Of a DNA stretch of 64,000 bases, positions 44,779-61,569 are shown in pieces. The stretch lies in assembly GCA_023374025.1 (NCBI GenBank), contig SIJG01000006.1, positions 821,814 through 885,813 on the forward strand, read 5' to 3'. A program made the translations under genes and the position numbers. Position 1 is the stretch's first letter. Each line of letters starts with the position of its first letter. Below the pieces are notes generated by a model that made no database searches, was not told the origin of the DNA, and worked only from the letters and a program-made list of their open reading frames with translations. Source of the stretch: Heterodera schachtii (taxonomy: Eukaryota; Nematoda; Chromadorea; Rhabditida; Heteroderidae).

Positions 44779-47700
44779 GAACATTAAAAGAAAAATATTT
44801 CAATATTTTTGAAAAAACTTCAGGAGAGACAAGAATTTTTGAACACACCAAATTATTTAAAAATTAATATTTTATTGCTTTAAAATATCGTTTTAATTGA
44901 AAAAATGCAATTTTACTCTGTTTATTGAATATCCGCTGTTGTAAAAAAAGAATTTAGTTTAAACTCGAGGTGATAATAGTTTTTTTTGTTTGTCAATTTG
45001 GCTGTAATTTTAATTTTCATTTTGCGCATTTTTTGTCCGTTCCCCCCCCCCCCAAGAATTTCAGCGTGCCCTTCCCCCCACGGCAGCCCATAAATGGAGC
45101 AAATTGGCTGATCAACAGCACCACAAAAAGTGACCAGAGAATGGGCGGGCGATGGGCTGATCCGATGATCACAAAGGAAGGAATCCAAGCGCAATTTAAA
45201 CAATGGACTGGCCACACTCTCTCCCCCTCTAAATTCATTGGTTTCGCTCGAGTGTCTCGGGTCCGACAAATTCTCGAGTCTATTTTTTTCGTCTCGGCTG
45301 AATCTCGCAAAATTTTCTGTGACAATTAGTGTTTTAAGCAGGCTGACCCTTTTCTTTTTTTTAATTTCCCATTTCTGCGCAACATTTTACAACTTTTTTG
45401 GACCATTAATTAATTAGCCAAACAGTGAAATAATTGCATATGTAATTAAAAAAATAATAGAAAATTTAAAATTACTACATAAGTGATGTAAATTAGCCAT
45501 TGTCCCATCAAGTGGCCAAGAATGACTGCCCGAAAAGGATGTGTAAATGCCTTACGGAAATTTGCGGACAATTTTGGGAAAATTTCTGAAAACATGGAAT
45601 GAAAGACTTGGACCAGTTAGTAAGTTTCTTCTATTTTTCAGATAAAAAGAAACAATTTTAAATTTTTTGAGATATGCTAATGCTTAATCGCTAACAAAAT
45701 TTATTTTCAATTTCAAAATTAACAGGATATTATATAAGCTGAACACCAGCTGCACGATTTTCGATTTAGGCATCCGATCCCGACATTTTTAGGCCTCGGA
45801 TTGCGATTTCCCTTTCCGAAAATTTTTGGACCCTTGTAATCCTATCCCAACTGAACACTAGAACAAAATTTATCTAGGGTTATTCCCCGACTCTTTGGGA
45901 AAGAAAAGTCGTGGACAATACGTCAGTAACTAATCCATAAGCAAATTTATTTTTTAAAACACCCGGATTTATTTAAAATCATGTGAAAATTAATTTAAGT
46001 CGCTAAAAAAGTGAATTAATAATTTATGCTATTTTATAAAAATTATGAAATAATCATTTTTTAAAACTTAAATGAGAGATGGTCAATTAATAGAAGTATG
46101 AAGTAAATAGAAATGTTAAGAGTCTATGAAAAATATATTTAAAGACGGTTTTTGAAAAGCAAAAAAAAAGGTCATCGGCGGCCGACCCCCCTTCGCACCC
46201 CCTTTTTATGTATGAAACCAACACTGTCGAAAACTAACAGCAACGAAAATTTCTTCAAAAAGCAAAAATATTATGCCAAACCATTAATGAGTTACATAAT
46301 TTGTAAAATCAAAAAGATCGTCAGTAAAATAAATAAATTTATTTTGGAGATGATTTTTTGTTAAATTTTTGATTTCTTAGGGGTGCATTTTTAAAAATTT
46401 TCGGGTTGATTCTTAGGTTTTTTTAAGTCGATTCTTACTTGTGTTTATTTCCTTCAGATTTTTCTGTGCTCTCAAATTCGAGATTCAAAAAGTGGTGCTA
46501 AAGATATGACCACTCAAAAAAAGGGAGTGCAGTTGGTCAAATGATTAATAACCAATAATATTATGAAAGGGTTAATGATGGTATCATTAGAAAGCCCACA
46601 AAAAACACTTCAAGAAAGGCATAACTTATATACACAATATAATCAAATTGAGATTTTATAATCAATTTTAAACAAATTTGATACGAAATTTTAAGTAGTG
46701 CTAAAGATATGACCATGACTGTATAAGCAAGATGTAAAATTTCTTATCCTCTTAAAAGAAAAAACCATAATTAAGTTTAATTAAAATAAATTATTTTATA
46801 TTTAAAAAAAATTTTAAAGAATAATTATGACATTGACTCTGCGAAAATTTCACCAATTTACTAATTTTTCGTTTTTTTTTCTTTAATTTTCAAATTCATT
46901 CATTAGTTTTTTTGCCTTTGAGTTCACCGATCAAAGAATTATAATTTATTTGGCAATCGCCTAGATCATTGGTAAAATGTTCATTGTCAAGAATCTGACG
47001 TCAAAATTGCAATAATCAATGCCTTTATCTGTCATAGTTTTGTCGATGAATATATCATATTTTGTTCATCCTTCTTGGTTTTTAGAAATTCTAGACATGT
47101 TTCTGGATTCTCTAAAAAAACATTTTTTGGAGAAATAATGGACAAAAGCATGTGATCAAATCATAGATAAAAGTAGTTTTGACGCCAGATTTTTGAAAAA
47201 TTCCTCAAGAAATTGCTTTCTTTTGTTGGGACTGACATTTTCATTTTTAGCGGAAGGGGGGGGGGATGCGGCATAACAGAAAAGTACCCAATTGAGCATG
47301 ATTTTTCGAAAGTTCCTATTCTCCCCCCCCCCCTTTTTGGTTTCCATCTGACGGGGACGGGTAATTAATTCATTCATTAGTCTCTTCCCCATGTTTGGCC
47401 ACAAATGATTTGCGCTTTTTCTCAGCCAACAACGGTTGTCGGTTCCACCTTTTGCGCGAGAGGACACCGCCGCCGCGCTTCGGCGGTGCCTTTGTGTTCC
47501 GTCCGTCCGCCGCCGCTAATCAAAATTTATTATTCATCGATTAGTTTTTCAAATTAGCAGCAGCAGAAGCAGCACATCTCTTTATCAGATCAGTACGCCG
47601 TACAAAAGCAAGAAAAGCACGGAACTGCTGATGAGCCATTACGAATCATTAGAAAACGGTGGAAGGTGGACAAGTGCTAATTGGCAGCGGAACCGTCCTT

Positions 47701-48042
47701 TGATCATTTTCAGTGAGAGCTTGGGACGAAGGTGTGATAAATGATAAACCAATAATGTCAGATTGCTGTCCTATCTGATCATTAATGGGTGATTAATGAT
47801 AGTTGAATGTTGATTTGGTTGGTGATTGGGAATTGGGACCCTTCCGCCCTCGCCTTTTTCCATTAATTGATTGACCATTTATCACTTTTTTCGCTTTTCC
47901 CCGCCACCCGCGCGAAATGAAAGTTGCGTTTGTTGTTGTTGTTGATGTGATGGAACTGTCTTTGGCCATGCCCCCACCGGTTTTTTCTTTCACTTTATGT
48001 TTTTCGCTGGTGGCATTTGGGCCGCCTCTCACCGGTGGGCCG
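44779..48042. other. Gene-free region with repeat debris
   Basis: No gene is supported in this 3.2 kb. It holds a poly-C tract at 45,042-45,053, a fragment similar to the 13.4-kb element (AAAGCAAAAAAAAAGGTC, 46,158), a TTCTTAGGGGTGCATTTTT unit at 46,375, two AGTGCTAAAGATATGACCA copies (about 46,493 and 46,696), and poly-G and poly-C tracts at 47,258 and 47,323. Open frames on both strands at 45.0-45.3 kb lack any domain or splice support. Confidence 0.45.
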
Positions 48043-48050
48043 TATAAAAG
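48043..48050 (+). promoter_or_regulatory. TATA box of the Gly/Cys-rich gene
   Basis: TATAAAAG lies 149 bp before the ATG, in a GC-richer context (GGGCCGTATAAAAGGCGC). The 5' leader from about 48,075 is CT-rich. This is the clearest core promoter in the window and suggests strong, regulated expression. Confidence 0.6.
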
Positions 48051-48191
48051 GCGCACGAAGCGATGGCAAAGCATCACAAAGCATTCATTCGCTTCTCCTC
48101 TCAAAAGGACACTCAACGGTTCGTCAACTCCACTTTTGCCGCCAGTTTAAGTTTAATTTAGCAACTTCTTCTCTAAACTCTCTGAACAACA

Positions 48192-48970
48192 ATGATCGCC
48201 ACAACTCGGTGTGTAGTGCTTCTTTTGGTCGGCGCCACCATGGCGGACGCCTTCCTCTCGGCATTTGAGTAAGTTGCACAACCCAAGCAATTAATGCCAA
48301 TACATAAAGCATGGTCTGATCAGAATGGCCTGATCAGGTGATAATATGAGTATTTAGCAACATTTCATTTAGCGTTGCACCCGGCGCACTGCGCGACCGA
48401 CGCCAATGTGGTTGCGGATGCGGCGGAGGTGGGGGCGGCGGAGGTTGCGGCGGAGGATGCTCCAGCGGTGGCGGCGGGGGCGGGGCCGTCCAATTAGCGG
48501 TCAGCTGCGGTGCTGCACAACAGGCGGCACCAGCCTCTTCCGGATGCGGATGCAGCAGCGGTTGTGGCGGAGGATGCGGGGGCGGATGCAGCAGCGGCTG
48601 TGGCGGAGGATGCGGAGGCGGTGGCGGTGGCGGTGGAGGCGGTTCCGTTCAGCTCACGATCAGCTGCGGTGCTGCACAACAGGCAGCACCAGCCTCTTCC
48701 GGCTGCGGCGGAGGATGCGGTGGCGGTTGCGGCGGAGGGTGCGGTGGCGGATGCGGCGGTGGTTGCGGAGGCGGCTGCGGTGGAGGCGGAGGATGCGGCG
48801 GTGGTGGCAGCAGCGGTGGCGGATCAGTCCAACTCGCGGTCAGTTGCGGCGCTGCACAACAGGCGGCCTCTTCCGGCTGTGGAGGCGGTGGCGGATGCGG
48901 TTGCGGATGTGGACGTCGAAAGCGCATGGCCATGCGTCGTCGCTGTGTTCGCGCGATCGGACGCTTTTGA
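48192..48970 (+). CDS. Secreted Gly/Cys-rich repeat protein, 224 aa, unknown
   Basis: Two exons (48192-48268, 48373-48970) join in phase to 224 codons. The N-terminus is a signal peptide, [20 protein letters not shown], followed by a short linker with a basic site (LRDRRQC). The body is built of [12 protein letters not shown] runs with paired cysteines every 3-4 residues, interrupted by three copies of [20 protein letters not shown] (about residues 64-83, 117-136, and a shorter one near 190). The C-terminus switches to basic: [19 protein letters not shown]. The sequence looks like a cross-linked structural or cuticle/eggshell-type protein, or a secreted product of a gland. No known family domain is seen, so function is not assigned. 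Frame choice is firm because only this frame yields the signal peptide and the repeated VQL blocks. Confidence 0.85.
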
Positions 48971-49611
48971 ATTGGAAAAGAATAACAAAAAATGCCTAGA
49001 TTTTAACGCTTTTTAATTTGAATGCTTTCTCCGAAATCCATTTCTAGCTAATTAGCCCTAATTAATGTTAGTTATTATAATAATGCGTAGACGCAATTAT
49101 TTATTGCCTCTAATTTTCATAAATTTGGTGATTAAATGATAAAATCCAACATACGTATGGTAATCTATCGTTTAAAAATTCACGTGCAAATGGCAATTAA
49201 GCTCCCTATTTTTTAAGAATTGACAAATTAAGTCAAACTTCCAGTTTTAATTTTTAAATATTCTCTGGCTAACTGTTGAACAATTTGAGCCTTTATTCTC
49301 GCAAAAAATGAAACTAATTTCGGGGAGTGACGACGGCAAAAGTGCAGTCCTAGTGGCATTGGCCTAGGATTGGCAACACTTTTAACACATCAACAGAAGA
49401 AGCAAAGGGACGAAGAAAAACTAGCAAATTTGATGAAAAATTGGAAAATGAAATTTGAGGGGGGGGGGGGGGGAAATGAGATGAGAAAATGAAACGAAAA
49501 GCCATAAAAACAAAAAAAAAATGTGATGGGATGCCATTGCTCTTTTTGGTATTCGTGCCAATCCCCGCACTCCGATGCTCTTCTTCTTTTCTTGATGAAA
49601 GGCATTTTCTG
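48971..49611. other. Intergenic, no gene seen
   Basis: AT-rich DNA between convergent genes, with a poly-G tract at 49,459-49,473. No coding signal. Confidence 0.45.
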
Positions 49612-52508
<2,897 letters not shown>

Positions 52509-54912
52509 TTTGATCGGCTAATTAATGAATACGAATGAAATGAAAGGCTGAAATTGTTCAATCAGTTCCCTAGCAATTCTTGAATCGGTTTGGCCGTCGT
52601 CGTCAAGTCGAGAATGAGCGGTGTCGAGCGGCGGGACGGCCTTTTTGTTGGCCTCTCCCCCACCGGCGAAAGTGATCGCCCCCGGGGCAGTGGGCGTGGC
52701 CTATGGGCACCGGAGGGAAAAGCATAAAGAAAAGGAAGAGCAGAGACAGCAAAAAAGGAACGTGGAGAGAGAGCACTTGGCATACAACTAAAGGAAAAGA
52801 AGCAGAGACAACCAAAGTTAGAAAAAAGTGGAAAAAGAAGAGAGAAAGAGAGATAGTGAAGAAGAGACGAAGGAAGGAAAAAGAGAAAAAAAGGAAAAAA
52901 GAAAGAAAAAAAGAAAGAAAAAAGATAGATAATGGATGCCTTTAAATGAAGAACACATACATATTCAAATTTTGAATGGTAAATCTTTAAATGATTCATG
53001 AGTCAAGGTGAATTAATCCCATTGTCGGCCGTGATAAAAAAAAGCAATTTTAGAATAAAGTTTAGTTTTTTTTCAACGAATCAAAGATTAGATATCCATG
53101 GCATTACGGCATCATGATGATATCATGAAAAATATGGAAACCAAATTAAAATGGCCTTTTCTCGGTTAGTCCATCAACAAATCCCAGAATAAGAGTTTTT
53201 TTTTATAAATTAGATTCTCGAATAACATTTATTTAGAATTTACAATTTCGAAATCCCATAACGCTTTCCCCGACATTTAAATTTACTAAAGCTGAAGCTT
53301 GAAGCTGGCATTTCCTTGTCCCATCATGGCTTCTCAGAGATGTTAATTTCCCCCCCCCCCCCCCCGGTGTTTTCCATGCTTATCACTTTTCCTGGAATTG
53401 CCATTATGTACATTCGCCATCAATCTTTTTGTTCTGCTTCCTTCTCATTGTGTTCAGATTCGGCTGTGTGTGTTATTCATTCCCCCGCTTGGCTCTTCTC
53501 TTTTCTTGTCCTTCGGTCGGTTCAGGTGAAAAGCCCCCCCCCCCCCCCCCTCCCCCCCCACAGTTTACCCGCCAAAACAATTCTCGGGAGGCGAGCAGGG
53601 GACCCTCATTCCCTCCCCCCCCCCCCGTCTCTCGCCATTCACTCTCGACGATGCGGACGATGAGCGGGGGAGGATGAAGCATCAGCATCTTGAATGGGGA
53701 AAAGCATCCGCAGAAAAGTCAATTCCATGAGCCACGCCGAAGGGGTAGAGGGGGGGAGGGTGTGCAAGGATGGGCGATGGGCGATGATGCTTCATCGGGT
53801 ACAGCAGCAGAAGCACAAACCGGGCAAGGCTCATCATACAAATTGTAGGCCCCGCTAGCAGCGGAAAAAACGACAATTGTTTTTGTTTCAATTGCCCTGT
53901 GAGGTGAAGCATCCCCCACCCCCCCCCCCCTCCCACCGGAGGCGTTGGATTGGTATTTCGCTTTTGCCCTGAAGCGCTTTCCCATCGTGCCATATGTCGT
54001 CGGACGCCTCCACCCCATTATCCGTCGCTTTTAGCACCATTCGTTTCATCCAGTGCTTTTGCTCCGCCGCTTTGCTTGGGCTCCTTCCAGGGACCCATTC
54101 GATTGGTTTGGTCCGTCGTCCATCCCTTCCGGCGACAACTGTCCATCCCCCGGGGCAATGTGGACGCGATTTTAAGCAGAAAGTGAAAGATGGTGATGGA
54201 CAGCTGTTGGCCTTTGCACAAAGCGTTGACCTCCGGGAATTGGCCTCACATTGGCCACTTTGTCCGGAGGCAATGATCGCTTTCCCTCTTATCCCTTCCC
54301 CGCCCTCCCTAACTCTTTTCTTAGCTTTATCTCTAATGCTTTTTGCTTCTCGCGGCAATGATCAATCGCTTACTCTGTCTTCTCTGCCACACATTCTCCG
54401 CCCCTTTTCGCTTCTTTGTCGTGTCTGATTTTGTGGCTTAAGTGCCTTGGGCTGCGAATGAGTGGAATAGAGAAACATACCGAGAACAGCCCCGCTGACA
54501 AAGCTTAAGGGCCGGGCGGGGGGGGGGGGCTTTCTTTGTGTCTGCCTCTGCTTTCGTCAGCTTTTCCTTTCCCTCCCAATCGGTTCTCCGCCATTGGCAC
54601 ACTCTCTCCCCACCCTTTGTTCTCCCTTGGTGTCACTCTTTCGCCGTGCTGCACTGTCTGTGCTCGCATTGTCCCCCGGGGCGCGGCTTTTTGTTTGCTT
54701 CTCTGTGTTCTGCGCTGCCTCTTTCAGCGGGCTCCGCCCCTTCCGCTGATCGCCCCCAAATGCGTTGGGCCCCGGGAGGGAACAAAAAGGCTTGGCCCGG
54801 CCTCCGATCCACTTCATTTTTGCTTGTCGACGACAGCACACACAGCCGAAAAGCGCTTCTTCTCCTCGCCTTCGCCTTCAAAACTTAGAAGCACCAATCC
54901 CAACCAGCAAAA
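52509..54912. promoter_or_regulatory. 2.4-kb region between divergent actin starts
   Basis: No gene is supported. This region should contain promoters of both actins. It is rich in purine tracts (52,740-52,930), poly-C/poly-G runs (53,350-53,365, 53,535-53,560, 53,617-53,627, 53,919-53,931, 54,520-54,530) and CT stretches before the plus start. The long open frames on both strands here have low-complexity products. No clear TATA or CArG box was found by eye. Confidence 0.55.
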
Positions 54913-57000
<2,088 letters not shown>

Positions 57001-57271
57001 AGAAGACCAACGACAGCCGGGACACTCGCCATCCGCCGACCCATTCGCCACCCCCCACCACCATCTGTTTTTTGCTGAAAATTATGCAAAAATATTTTTG
57101 AATAAAATCTATGAACAAAAGGTGTGCTTTTACTTTTATTTTGATTTATTCGTTTGCCATAATTTGGCAAAATTACACAAAAAATATACACACAAAATTC
57201 AAATTATATTTTATTTATTAATTAACATATTGGGTTTCATTTTGCTTTGTATTTTTGTTGTCCTTTCATTT

Positions 57272-57959
57272 TCATTTCCTCCGTCGCCCCCCGTGAAATC
57301 GCAGAAAAGTCGGACACCGGCGACAGCTCAGCGCACACTTTTCAGCCATAAAACTTTTATAAGTCTGAAGAGATAGACAAAAAAGGACATTTAAATCTGG
57401 GCATTTTAATTTAAAAAATATTTTACGGTTTTTGGTTAGAATTTCCGCTGTGAATTGTCAAATTTTCTTACCCCCCTCCGGCACCATTCCTTCTCCCGTC
57501 GGCAATCGCTTGGGTGCGTGTCTTTGCAGCCCAATTTCTCGTAAGTGGCCTCGTAATTATAATGCCATGGCTCTCCGCCTGAATTATTATTTGTTTTTAA
57601 TGGCAAATTTTTGGCAACGAAAAAAAAAGCGAACGTTTGCAGAAACGGCACGTGAGCGGGCAACGGATGTGCATGTCCTCCTCGTAGTCCTCGTCACTGC
57701 AGTACAGACGCATCTTTTTGGCACTGTAAGGGCGGCAACGAAATTGCAAAATTAAAATTTCTTAAAAAATTAAAACGTACGCGCAGTCATCCGTGCTGTC
57801 CTCGCATCCGCCGATGATTTCGTCCGACTTCAACGGGTGGTACGGCTCCTCCTCCTCCTCCTCCTCTTCTTCTTCTTCCTCTGGCTCCTGTTCCACCTGT
57901 ATGGGGACACTGCTCAAAATGATCAGCAATTTCTCTCAATTTCTCCCCACGGCATGCCT

Positions 57960-58008
<49 letters not shown>

Positions 58009-61000
58009 CGTGCCAATCCCTTCGCTCACTCACCGGGTCCCCATCGGATTCTTCAACGGATTCGGAAACCGATTTTTCCTTCTCCTCACTCGGCGCTCGT
58101 GTCGCCTCTTCCTCCTGCTCCTTGTCCTCCTCTTCTTCCGTTTCTCCTTCCTCCGACTCTTCCTCGTCGTCTTTCTCTTCCTCATCTTCCTTTCTTCCTC
58201 CTCTTTTCTTCCTCCTTTTCTTCCTCCTCTTTTCTTCCTCCTTTTCTTCCTCTTTTTCTTCCTCCTTTTCTTCCTCCTTTTCTTCCTCCGCTTTTCTTCC
58301 TCTTCTTTTTCTTGCTCCTTTCTTCCTCTTCTTTTTCATCCTCCTTTTCTTCCTCTTCCTCCGATGGATCGTTTTCTGGTTCCGATTCTCCATCAGAATC
58401 ATCTAAAATTTAATGAGGCACAAATTATAGAGACAAGGATTTTTGAAAGATAATCAGGATCAGAATCCCCGAAAGTCCTGCCGTTATCCAATTTTGTTTG
58501 GGCCTCAATTAAATTCAATTCATTTTGCTTATGCATTTTCATTTCATTTCAAAATTACCTTTGTCCGGCGGTCTCTTTTTGCTTTTCCTTTCCTCGCTCT
58601 AAACAATTAATTGAAATTCAATTAAACCTTTAATTGTCCCACTTTTCACCTCCTCCTCCTCTTCCTCCTCCTCTTCTTCCGATGGTTCCTCTTCTGGCCC
58701 CGATTCGCCATTCGAATCATCTTATCAAAAAACATAATACATATTAATTATAGCTAAAATAGATAAAGTTCACCTTCCGCCGCTGACGCTTTCTTTTTGC
58801 TTTTCCTTTTTGGACTCTAAACAATTAAATTTAATTACATAAATATAAATTAATTAATTATTTAATTTCTTGTCCACCTCCTCCTCTTCTTCTTCCGATT
58901 GTTCTTCTTCTGGCTCCGATTCTCCGTTCGAATCTTCGATTTACAATACAAAATTAAATGCCTACAGTAGGACAATTGTTACAGTATGCACCTTCCTCCG
59001 TCGTTTTCTTTTTGCTTTTCCTTTTTGGGCTCTAAAAATAAATTTTGATTAAATAAATCAAATAAATTAATAAATAATTTAAATGCTTTTGAATTGCTCT
59101 TCACTTTCCTCCTCTTCCTCCTCCTCTTCTTTTTCCTCTTCTTCCACCGGCTTCGATTCGCCACCCGAATCATCTTAAGCACATGTACAATAGAAACCGG
59201 ACAACTGAGGATCGGAGGAGGATAACCGAGCCTTTTTGGGATCCCGTCCAAATCCCGGTCAATCCCGAGACCTTTTTTCGGGGTCCCGGGCGACTGTCGG
59301 GATTTGCTCTTTTTGTGTCAAGATTTATTCAAATGCTTATCAAATATTTATAATTGATCTTCCTCCGCGACGGACTTTTTTTTTGTTTTCACTCCAAATT
59401 TACCTTTTTTGGACGATGGTCGCCGTTTGCCTTTCCTTTTGGGGCTCTAAATTTTCAAATATTTTTAATTATTTTTAAATATTTGTTTCCCACTTCTTCC
59501 TCTTCCTCTTCTTCTTCCTCTTCATCCTCGTCTTCCTCCTCCTCCTCTTCTTCTTCCGCCGGCTTCGATTCACCACCCGAATTATCTTAAGCAACTTATC
59601 CCTACAAAACCTTTCCTCATTCTCCAACAAATTTACCGTTTTTGGACGATTGTCGACGTTTGCCTTTTCTTTTGGGGCTCTAAATTGAAAATTGCTTCTA
59701 ATTAATTTGTTTTCCACTTTTTCTTCCCCACCTCTTCCTCTTCCTCCTCTTCTTCCTCTTCCTCTTCTCCTCCACTTTTGTCCTCCTCAAATTCGTTGTC
59801 CATCACTTCGCTTTTGTCAGCATTTGGGGCACTTGCCGGCGCACTAAAACCAAAAAATTTAAACATTCACGCAATTCGCATTAATAATTTTGGTTTCATT
59901 TAAATGCTTTAAATCAATTAGTCCATTTGTTTTCTGGTCATTACCCAATGCGATTTCATTCCCTCCCACCAATTAAACTCATCAAATGACCTGTCGTCCT
60001 CCTCTTTGTCGGAAAGGGCTTGTGGCCGACGCTTCCGGCGATGCTCCTCCTCATCATCTTCCTCCTCCTCATCACTTTCATCATCTTCCTCTTCCTCATC
60101 ACTTTCATCACCATCCTCTTCCTTTTCCCCTTCCGTTTCTTCCTCCTCCTCTTCATCTCTAAATGATCCCTAATTTAAACTTATTATTCGTAATTATTAT
60201 TTATTTTAACAAATGATTAGTATTTATTGACCTTTTCGACTCACCGTTTTTTATTCCGTAAATTGTTCAAGTTCTTTTCTCTTCCACTGTTTTCTTCCTC
60301 TTCTGTGCCATCGCTTTCTTCATCTGTATTGGTGCCATGCCGAGCTTTCCGATGATTTCTGCTGAAAAATTCTTCCTAATTATTTATTTATCCATACATT
60401 TTCCCTCCTTAATTAATTAATAATTTATTTTAATTATTATTTATTATTTTACCCTTTCTTTTCCTTTTTCTGCTTTTGTCCTCTCTTTTTTCTGTTTCTT
60501 TTCTTTGCTCCTTTATGTTTTTCTTCTTCTCCACTTCCGTTTCTTCTGCGGCTTTTTCGAGGTTTTCGTCGCTTTTTTGGACGTAAATTTTTATTTCTCC
60601 GATTTTTGGGCGATTTTCTGCGACGGTTACGGTAACCATTGCGCTCTCTCCCAACACTATCGTAATCCTCCTTTTAAATTTGTTTTTTAATTGGCACAAA
60701 ATTTGCAGTTTCACCTCAATTTGACTATTGTCTCTATGGTGTTTATTGTCAAGTACACTTTGGTCATTATTATCTGAAAATCTGTGATTCAATTTTCAAT
60801 TTCGGTTTTATTTTTAAGTTTTAATCCGTTCGAAATCTTTCGATTTTATTAATTGATTATCATTTTATCACCTTTCCTCTGTTTACCGTTGTTTCGTCCT
60901 TTTCCTTTTTTGGCATTTTGTTTTTTCCTTTTATTTTTCTTCACATTTTTGGCACCCGTTCTGCCTATTCTTCCCAACTCATCGCCTAAATACGCAATTA

Positions 61001-61096
61001 AATTTAAATTTTATAATTTTATTTTCAATTTCAATTTTTTTTTTTTCATTTTTTGTCATTACTTTTTTCCTGCTCATTGTGTTTATTCTGCTGCAT
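57272..61096 (-). CDS. Acidic/basic repeat protein with two C-terminal ShKT domains
   Basis: A many-exon gene. A plausible start (61,096, MQQNKHNEQEKS) joins 60,887-60,985 (GAKNVKKNKRKKQNAKKGKG) in phase. Further basic and acidic exons lie at about 60,440-60,770, 60,243-60,358, 59,945-60,170 and 59,724-59,845. Between 59.7 and 58.3 kb, short exon pairs repeat: an acidic one (DDSxGESxPEEE then poly-Glu) and a basic one (SPKRKxKKR). C-terminal exons: acidic 57,790-57,898 leading into GGCEDSTDDCA; then KKMRLYCSDEDYEEDMHI and RCPLTCRFC, the first six-Cys ShKT domain. Next GCKDTHPSDCRREKEWC, then TYKSFMAEKCALSCRRC, the second ShKT domain, ending RFHGGRRRK at 57,272. ShKT domains usually occur in secreted proteins, yet no signal peptide is seen, so an upstream leader exon may be missing or the protein may be intracellular. 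Exact exon limits in the poly-Glu parts are uncertain. Confidence 0.65.
57961..58004. repeat. Poly-C tract of more than 40 bases in an intron of the ShKT gene
   Basis: An almost uninterrupted run of C, then TCCGCGTG, lies in the intron that separates the acidic exon from the ShKT exons. Length polymorphism or assembly error is likely here. Confidence 0.85.
58670..59690 (-). repeat. Tandemly duplicated acidic + basic exon pairs
   Basis: Acidic exon copies lie at about 58,655-58,720, 58,878-58,936, 59,095-59,175 and 59,487-59,587. Basic SPKRK copies lie at about 58,773-58,818, 58,991-59,033, 59,395-59,448 and 59,637-59,683. Each acidic exon begins DDSNGES, DDSGGES or DNSGGES; each basic exon begins SPKRKSKKK or SPKRKGKRR. 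Intervening introns (AAACAATTAA-type, AT-rich) are also alike, showing duplication of genomic segments of roughly 200-400 bp. Confidence 0.75.
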
Positions 61097-61167
61097 GTTG
61101 TTAATGTGTTGTAAGCCTTAAACTTCTCTTTGCTCATTTTTAAATTTACAAAAATTTATTTTCAATT

Positions 61168-61569
61168 TTAAGTGCCTTTTTTCACTATATTTTTGCCCAA
61201 ATTTGTGCCAATTTCTTTGCCCATTTCGGCAGCCATTTGTTGTCCCGCTTTTGTGGCCAATTGTTGTCCAATATGTGTGGCCATCTGTTGGCCCATTTTG
61301 GATGCCATTTGCTGGCCAAGTTGTGAGCCCGCCAATTGGGACGGCTCAAAGCGCTTCACGCGGACAATGGCATAAAGCTGAAAAAGCGTAATAAAGATTA
61401 ATTTATTAATTAATAATTATTAACAGAATAATTATACTTAGTTAATTAATTGAACCTTGTTTTCCTTTTGAAGCTGATGGATGTGCCGACAATTGTACAG
61501 CAAAAAATGGCGGAACATAAAAAAATGGCAAATGATTCTCATTATGGACATTTGCAAATGGCAAAACAT
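61168..61569 (-). CDS. Small protein with GQQMA octapeptide repeats
   Basis: Two exons, 61,456-61,569 (or from an internal ATG at 61,551, 61,542 or 61,518) and 61,168-61,377, join in phase 0 to as many as 107 codons. The first part is Cys/His/Phe-rich (MFRHFLLYNCRHIHQLQKEN) and the second starts LYAIVRVKRFEPSQLAGSQ. The C-terminal 50 residues are six consecutive octads of the form xGQQMAxx: LGQQMASK, MGQQMATH, IGQQLATK, AGQQMAAE, then MGKEIGTN and LGKNIVKK. Such GxxxA-type spacing suits close helix packing. The ShKT gene start lies only 71 bp downstream on the same strand. Family unknown. Confidence 0.6.

Noticed and set aside
44392..44812. Arg/Glu-rich or Ser/Leu-rich frames of 120-130 codons
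   Set aside because: Products of the CT microsatellite.
44922..45329. Overlapping frames on both strands around 45.1 kb
   Set aside because: One is hydrophobic in part but no family, signal peptide or intron structure supports it.
48406..49016. Arg-rich or Ala/Val-rich alternative frames of the Gly/Cys gene
   Set aside because: They lack the signal peptide and break the spliced frame; shadows of the real frame.
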